Source of the DNA: Sideroxydans sp.
GTDB taxonomy: Bacteria; Pseudomonadota; Gammaproteobacteria; Burkholderiales; Gallionellaceae
Direction of reading: 5' to 3'
Length of the DNA stretch: 64,000 bases
Assembly (NCBI GenBank): GCA_028707175.1
Contig: JAQTUV010000005.1
Span: forward strand, 293,239 to 357,238
Below, in pieces: positions 60,177 to 64,000 of the stretch. The position numbers and the translations under genes are program-made. Position 1 is the first letter of the stretch, and each line of letters starts with the position of its first letter. Under the pieces are notes generated by a model that was not told the DNA's origin, did not search any database, and saw only the letters and a program-made list of their open reading frames with translations.

Positions 60177-60379
60177 TCTCCAGCCCCATTCGTTTGAACA
60201 CGATTTGGAATCGCTGCGCATAGGTATATTCGCGCTGCGTGCATGTAAATGGCGCTATCGAACAGCTCGACCTCATGTCCCATTTATTTTATAGCTTTAG
60301 TAAAAGTTAAAGTATTCATAGCAGCACCTGCGTTGGAGTGCGCCATAGGCATGTTGCAGGCAAGGTAGCAAATTTTCAC
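60173..60379 (-). pseudogene. Remnant of a GT4-type glycosyltransferase gene
   Basis: From GTG 60379, overlapping the flippase stop (GTGTGA), the frame reads like a GT4 N-terminus: KICYLACNMPMAHSNAGAAM, then NTLTFTKAIK. It is broken by TAA at 60286-60284, and the same frame continues with MGHEVELFDSAIYMHAARI. A short tail follows to TGA at 60175-60173, which overlaps the next gene's ATG. A normal enzyme would be about 350-400 residues, so most of the gene is missing besides the stop codon. Confidence 0.68.
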
Positions 60380-61812
60380 ACTTCGCTCTTTTCCGCCAAG
60401 TGTTGTCGCAAAAATAAGAATTGCAGAAGCAAATAGGCAATGCCTACCAGCATCAGGACTCCGATGACCTCTCCCCATAGCGATACCGTATCCAGCAAGT
60501 AGCGCAGCCCTAATGTCATCCACCATAGCGCTATGGCCGCCCACGCCGACATCACCACGGGGCCGATCGAAATACCTCCTCCCACCCATCGTGCCAACAA
60601 TACGTGCATCGTTGCCACTACGGCAAATCCTGATACCGCCAATCCCATTCCCGCACCTGCTGCCCCAAGGTGTGGAATCAGAAGCGCACTCAACGTGATT
60701 GCAAGTACCGCTCCGATCACATTAGGTACGATCAGCCAGCGCGTTCGCATATGCACGTGAGCAATCATGGAGTATATCCCCATCAGCACTCGTGCCGCCT
60801 CGGCGAGCGCGCCCCAAATTACATAATCTGATGCCGACTGGAATCGTTCGCCGAGAAATATCCTGGTCAGCTCTGGCGCCAACATCACGACCAATGCTCC
60901 GGTTAACAGCAGAGATGGGATCACCGCAGCAGCATAGCGTTGCCATGCCCGCGCTTGCTGAACTGGATGTTCACTGCTTGCATCACGGTACAGACGAGGT
61001 TGAAAATAGGTTGTCAGCACAGATTCAAAGCCTCCGATCATTCCTGCGCTAATTCCGTATCCCGCAACAAATAGACCTAACTGTGCTAATCCGAGCTGGC
61101 CTTCCACAATGTAGCGATAACCTTGCCCCTGCACCCAAGCCAATCCTGCCGCAATTGCGACAGGCCAAGCAAAGCTAAAGAGTGTTTTTATATGTCGCCT
61201 AGAGATAGGCCCTGAACCAGAGTTTGCAGTCTGACCTTGCAAATGTGCGAACAAAACCCTGACTCCAATAATCGCAAACAACACCTGTCCCAAGAGCAGT
61301 CCGAACAACCACCATTCTGCAGAAGGGCGTTCAATCTTTACCAGAAATACTGCGCAAACAAGACTGGCCGCGATTGTAGAAACAGACAACAACACAAATT
61401 GTCCTCTATGCCCCAAAAAGTTAAGCGACGAAAGTGTCGTCTGGCTGATTGTGTTGAAATATAACGAACCGCATACCAAAAACACTAACCAAGCAATTGA
61501 GACCCTGAAGTTCATGATTCCGCTAATGCTCAAAAGGGGCAGAAATATCCCAGCCATAATTACCACCAACAATAGATAGCCCCCATAACGAATCAAATAA
61601 TTCCGAGCTACTCCATTTAGCTGCCAAATCTGCAATCGTCGATTTATAAACATCCCAACGGGATTCACAAAAAACATTGCAAAGAATCCAACCGAAGCTG
61701 ACACCATCGCCACCACTCCCATCTCCTCGGGAGATAAGAGTGTTGTTGCAACACGCATCATCACTAGCGCAAGTAGGTATTGAATTGCCCGGCCTAAAAT
61801 TAGAAGAATCAA
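60376..61812 (-). CDS. Oligosaccharide flippase (Wzx-like, MATE/MOP superfamily)
   Basis: 478 residues with about twelve to fourteen membrane helices. The start LLILGRAIQYLLALVMMRVATTLLSPEEMG is typical of polysaccharide flippases that move lipid-linked O-units. No ATG is available at the N-terminus: the best start is TTG 61812, with ATT 61833 the only longer option before a stop. Translation may be weak. Confidence 0.85.
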   Translation of the reverse strand: MILLILGRAIQYLLALVMMRVATTLLSPEEMGVVAMVSASVGFFAMFFVNPVGMFINRRLQIWQLNGVARNYLIRYGGYLLLVVIMAGIFLPLLSISGIMNFRVSIAWLVFLVCGSLYFNTISQTTLSSLNFLGHRGQFVLLSVSTIAASLVCAVFLVKIERPSAEWWLFGLLLGQVLFAIIGVRVLFAHLQGQTANSGSGPISRRHIKTLFSFAWPVAIAAGLAWVQGQGYRYIVEGQLGLAQLGLFVAGYGISAGMIGGFESVLTTYFQPRLYRDASSEHPVQQARAWQRYAAAVIPSLLLTGALVVMLAPELTRIFLGERFQSASDYVIWGALAEAARVLMGIYSMIAHVHMRTRWLIVPNVIGAVLAITLSALLIPHLGAAGAGMGLAVSGFAVVATMHVLLARWVGGGISIGPVVMSAWAAIALWWMTLGLRYLLDTVSLWGEVIGVLMLVGIAYLLLQFLFLRQHLAEKSEV

Positions 61813-61925
61813 TTTAAATATACCGGTGAAAATGTCTTATACATAAATCCTCTAACCACCGATTCAGCACAGTAAAAAGAGATTCTTCGAAGAATTGATG
61901 GTGCCGATATTTGCAAGAAATGCCG

Positions 61926-62906
61926 TTAGCGCAGGGCGCTCCTAAACCTTCTTACAACGCTAATTAATCCATCAGTAATAAAATTCGGCACAAACAGCAA
62001 AGGCAAGTGAAGCATCCAAAAATTGGGTTTTGCATTAAAGAAGTGAATCATCAATTTCGCGATCTTCATCTTGCTCTTTATACCTGATGGCTTGAGAAAC
62101 AAGATACTCTTGAGGTTGTCGGAGTACCTGCTCTCGCGAAAAAACTGGAATGTTCGGCTGTCATAGCCAAGCTTTATGATGCTCTCGAACACAGCAAGAT
62201 GTTTCAATCCAATCTCTAATTGATTTCCGTGCCCAGACCATCTTGGATTCTGCACCCTGACAACAACCATTTCATCCGCAAAAATGAAAGCTCTTACGGG
62301 ATGCCTCATGATTTCCAGCATACCGCCTATGTGTATCCACTGACTTCCTATGTATTTATCTAACGATTCTGCATTCCAATCTATTCTTCGTATACACAAG
62401 GAAGAAACTGCGGAAGTGCTCCATAACGATCGCTGTAAAAATTCATTACCGTCATTGCACAGAATGTCTGTCACAAACTGACGATTCCATGTTTTCTTCT
62501 CATTTTCAACATTTAAGAAGGATGGGGGAAGGCAAAATACGGCAATGTCGCCATACCTTGCAATCTCCGAGAATATTTTTTGAAGTGCTCCGGGCATCAA
62601 CATATCGTCGTCCCCCAACAGCCATAGATATTCACCATTCGCAACTCTAAATAAATTATCTACATTCCTGTCGTAGCCGATGTTTTGAGAATTGCATGTA
62701 TACCTAACGATGTGAGGAAACTTTTCAACATATCTTTTGGCGATGGCACCCGTCCCATCAGTCGAAGCATTATCTGAAATGAGAATCTCAATCTGTTGGA
62801 CTGGATCTTCTGACAATTGCGTCAAGACGCTTTCAATCGATTGAGCCAAATACTTCTCACCGTTATATGTCGGAATCCCGATGCTGATCTTGACGTTAGC
62901 GGACAT
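61926..62906 (-). CDS. Family 2 glycosyltransferase (abequosyltransferase-like)
   Basis: 326 residues. ISIGIPTYNGEKYLAQSIESVL, LISDNASTDGT and EYLWLLGDDDMLMPGAL (GDDD metal site) resemble the abequosyltransferase/RfbV group of GT2. Its partner upstream looks like an abequose-synthase-type reductase, which supports transfer of a 3,6-dideoxyhexose. ATG 62906 overlaps the upstream gene by 11 nt. Confidence 0.8.
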   Translation of the reverse strand: MSANVKISIGIPTYNGEKYLAQSIESVLTQLSEDPVQQIEILISDNASTDGTGAIAKRYVEKFPHIVRYTCNSQNIGYDRNVDNLFRVANGEYLWLLGDDDMLMPGALQKIFSEIARYGDIAVFCLPPSFLNVENEKKTWNRQFVTDILCNDGNEFLQRSLWSTSAVSSLCIRRIDWNAESLDKYIGSQWIHIGGMLEIMRHPVRAFIFADEMVVVRVQNPRWSGHGNQLEIGLKHLAVFESIIKLGYDSRTFQFFRESRYSDNLKSILFLKPSGIKSKMKIAKLMIHFFNAKPNFWMLHLPLLFVPNFITDGLISVVRRFRSALR

Positions 62907-63690
62907 CAACAGTCACTCCATAAGACTGCAGTATCTGCGCTAGCTCTTCTCGTATTCCAATCTTTGGCACCCACCCGAGTTCTAACAAGGGGCTGATATC
63001 TGCCTTGGAATCCATGATCTCGTCACTACGATAGAGGACGTCTCCGAAGCCAAGGCTTGACGGGCTACAAGACAGATCGCTGATCATTTGCGCAAAGTCG
63101 CGCACTTGCACACTTTCGCCCGTCCCCACTTCAAAGTTCTTGAATGTGAATTCATGAGTCCGGCCATACTCGATCAGCTTTATGAATGCGTCGGCGACTT
63201 CGTCGACATAAACAAAATTATGCTCCAGTGTCACATTGACAATTCGTATCTGATTTAAGAGTCGCTTGAGCCATATCCAAAGGCTCTTCTTTGATAGTGA
63301 GTAGTTCAGCAAATTAAAATAAGGGCTGCCGCCCTTATTAAAGTACGAGTCGGTATTGATGAAACACGCTGTGTCGTGCTCTATGCCAAGTTCAATCAAC
63401 CGAATTGGAAGTATCAGGTTGGGTTCTAGGATCTTGGAAATCGCATCGTCCCCTCTTCCATACTCCGTGGCTGTATGCACGATCACATCTATCTTGTTTT
63501 CTTCGAAGATAATGCGAGGATTGATTTCCTCCAAGTTGTAGAGCTTGATATTCTCGTTGCTCTTCCATTTCTCAATCCAGGCGAGACTTGAGTTCGTTTT
63601 TACGATGGCCGCCACCTCATAGCCATAGGACAGCAGTTTGCTCAGCAAATTACTACCTAAGGATCCAGTTGCGCCCGTTAAAACGATCAA
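62896..63690 (-). CDS. SDR-family sugar reductase/epimerase similar to CDP-abequose synthase, internally shortened
   Basis: 264 residues. NAD-site VLTGATGSLGSNLL, then HTATEYGRGDD, FINTDSYFNKGG and the catalytic YSLSK. Order and wording follow RfbJ (about 299 residues in Salmonella). However, the text jumps from VTLEH straight to NFVYVDEVADAF, whereas RfbJ has some 35 residues (starting YGPGD) between these points. That stretch shapes the substrate pocket. The frame is intact, so this could be a real variant or a non-functional deletion. Confidence 0.72.
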   Translation of the reverse strand: MIVLTGATGSLGSNLLSKLLSYGYEVAAIVKTNSSLAWIEKWKSNENIKLYNLEEINPRIIFEENKIDVIVHTATEYGRGDDAISKILEPNLILPIRLIELGIEHDTACFINTDSYFNKGGSPYFNLLNYSLSKKSLWIWLKRLLNQIRIVNVTLEHNFVYVDEVADAFIKLIEYGRTHEFTFKNFEVGTGESVQVRDFAQMISDLSCSPSSLGFGDVLYRSDEIMDSKADISPLLELGWVPKIGIREELAQILQSYGVTVDVR

Positions 63691-63779
63691 AATAAGCTCC
63701 TCTTGTAATTCCTATTTACCTTATTCGTCCGATACCCATAAGCCGATGTGACCCTACCACCAACGCGCGATGACACAGC

Positions 63780-64000
63780 TCACACAGCTGTCAGAATCTT
63801 TCCCATCTCTAGCTTGATACCCTCTAAGGAAGTCAAACTGGGCCGATACCCAAAATCTGCGGCACGCATGTTCAATGAATAGTAATGTGGCTTGCTTCCC
63901 GTTGCATTAACGCTGGTTATTGCTTCCGTTATCTCATAGCGCAACCCAAAGTTCTCTTGCATGGCAACCAACAGATTCGACTTGTCGATGGGTGCACGAC
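63780..64000 (-). CDS. NAD-dependent sugar epimerase/dehydratase, C-terminal fragment (continues past window)
   Basis: The frame is open to the window end, giving the last 73 residues. SKPHYYSLNMRAADFGYRPSLTSLEGIK reads like the C-terminus of extended-SDR nucleotide-sugar enzymes, where a final (D)(F/Y)GY-x-P...S-x-x-G-I pattern is usual. It precedes the RfbJ-like gene by 89 nt and may belong to the same dideoxysugar pathway. Identity cannot be fixed from this piece. Confidence 0.65.
   Translation of the reverse strand, partial: RAPIDKSNLLVAMQENFGLRYEITEAITSVNATGSKPHYYSLNMRAADFGYRPSLTSLEGIKLEMGKILTAV

Noticed and set aside
60284..60589. A 101-residue minus-strand frame overlapping the end of the flippase gene
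   Set aside because: Its first two thirds lie in another frame of the flippase; only its end, from 60379 down, is meaningful as the glycosyltransferase remnant.

Overview
The window comes from a betaproteobacterial chromosome. Gene orders typical of that class include lptD-surA-pdxA-rsmA divergent from amgK-murU, thiD-thiE-hemL-engB, leuS-lptE-holA and aroQ-accB-accC-prmA. A phosphoribulokinase gene indicates the Calvin cycle, so an autotroph of the Nitrosomonadales/Gallionellaceae-like group is my best guess. This is inference; no rRNA is present to settle it.

Layout. 1-6300: end of an RND pump, pyrC with a hairpin leader, an inserted two-gene integron cassette, a DUF4160/DUF2442 pair, a gamma-class carbonic anhydrase homologue and small unknown genes. 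6400-8250 (minus): phosphoribulokinase and a FecR/SPOR envelope protein. 8330-18880: a long plus-strand housekeeping run (leuS, lptE, holA, cutA, dsbD, aroQ, accB, accC, prmA and a zinc-ribbon membrane protein). 18900-26700: glycine cleavage genes behind a tandem glycine riboswitch with its own terminator, then tpx, dgkA, a YcgR-like PilZ protein and a PfkB-family kinase. 26740-30960 (minus): a UbiH-type hydroxylase, pepP, murU and amgK. 31020-40430 (plus): outer-membrane assembly, pdxA, rsmA, a toxin-antitoxin pair, thiD, thiE, hemL and engB. 40510-42900 (minus): a second integron cassette carrying a TIR gene, a second dgkA, and apaH. 43100-64000: an LPS/O-antigen region with msbA, glycosyltransferases, a flippase, sugar epimerases, an acyltransferase and a decayed glycosyltransferase. 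It is visibly more AT-rich than the housekeeping part.

The most interesting signal is two solitary integron gene cassettes about 36 kb apart, with no integrase in the window. Each has a 5' core heptamer that is the exact reverse complement of the inner heptamer of its 3' attC-like hairpin: GTTGGGC/GCCCAAC at 2531/4012, and GTTAGCC/GGCTAAC at 41394/40577 on the minus strand. Both carry defence-like cargo: an Abi_C-type protein with an R-x6-H motif plus a coiled-coil membrane protein, and a TIR protein fused to a Cys4 zinc-ribbon-like tail.

A second unusual signal is a GC-rich palindromic repeat that sits in frame inside two essential-type genes. One copy lies in leuS and an inverted pair lies in thiE, each adding residues to the protein. 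A related copy lies between amgK and murU. The O-antigen cluster also holds a pseudogene that keeps overlapping junctions on both sides, and an epimerase that seems to have lost about 30-40 residues in frame.
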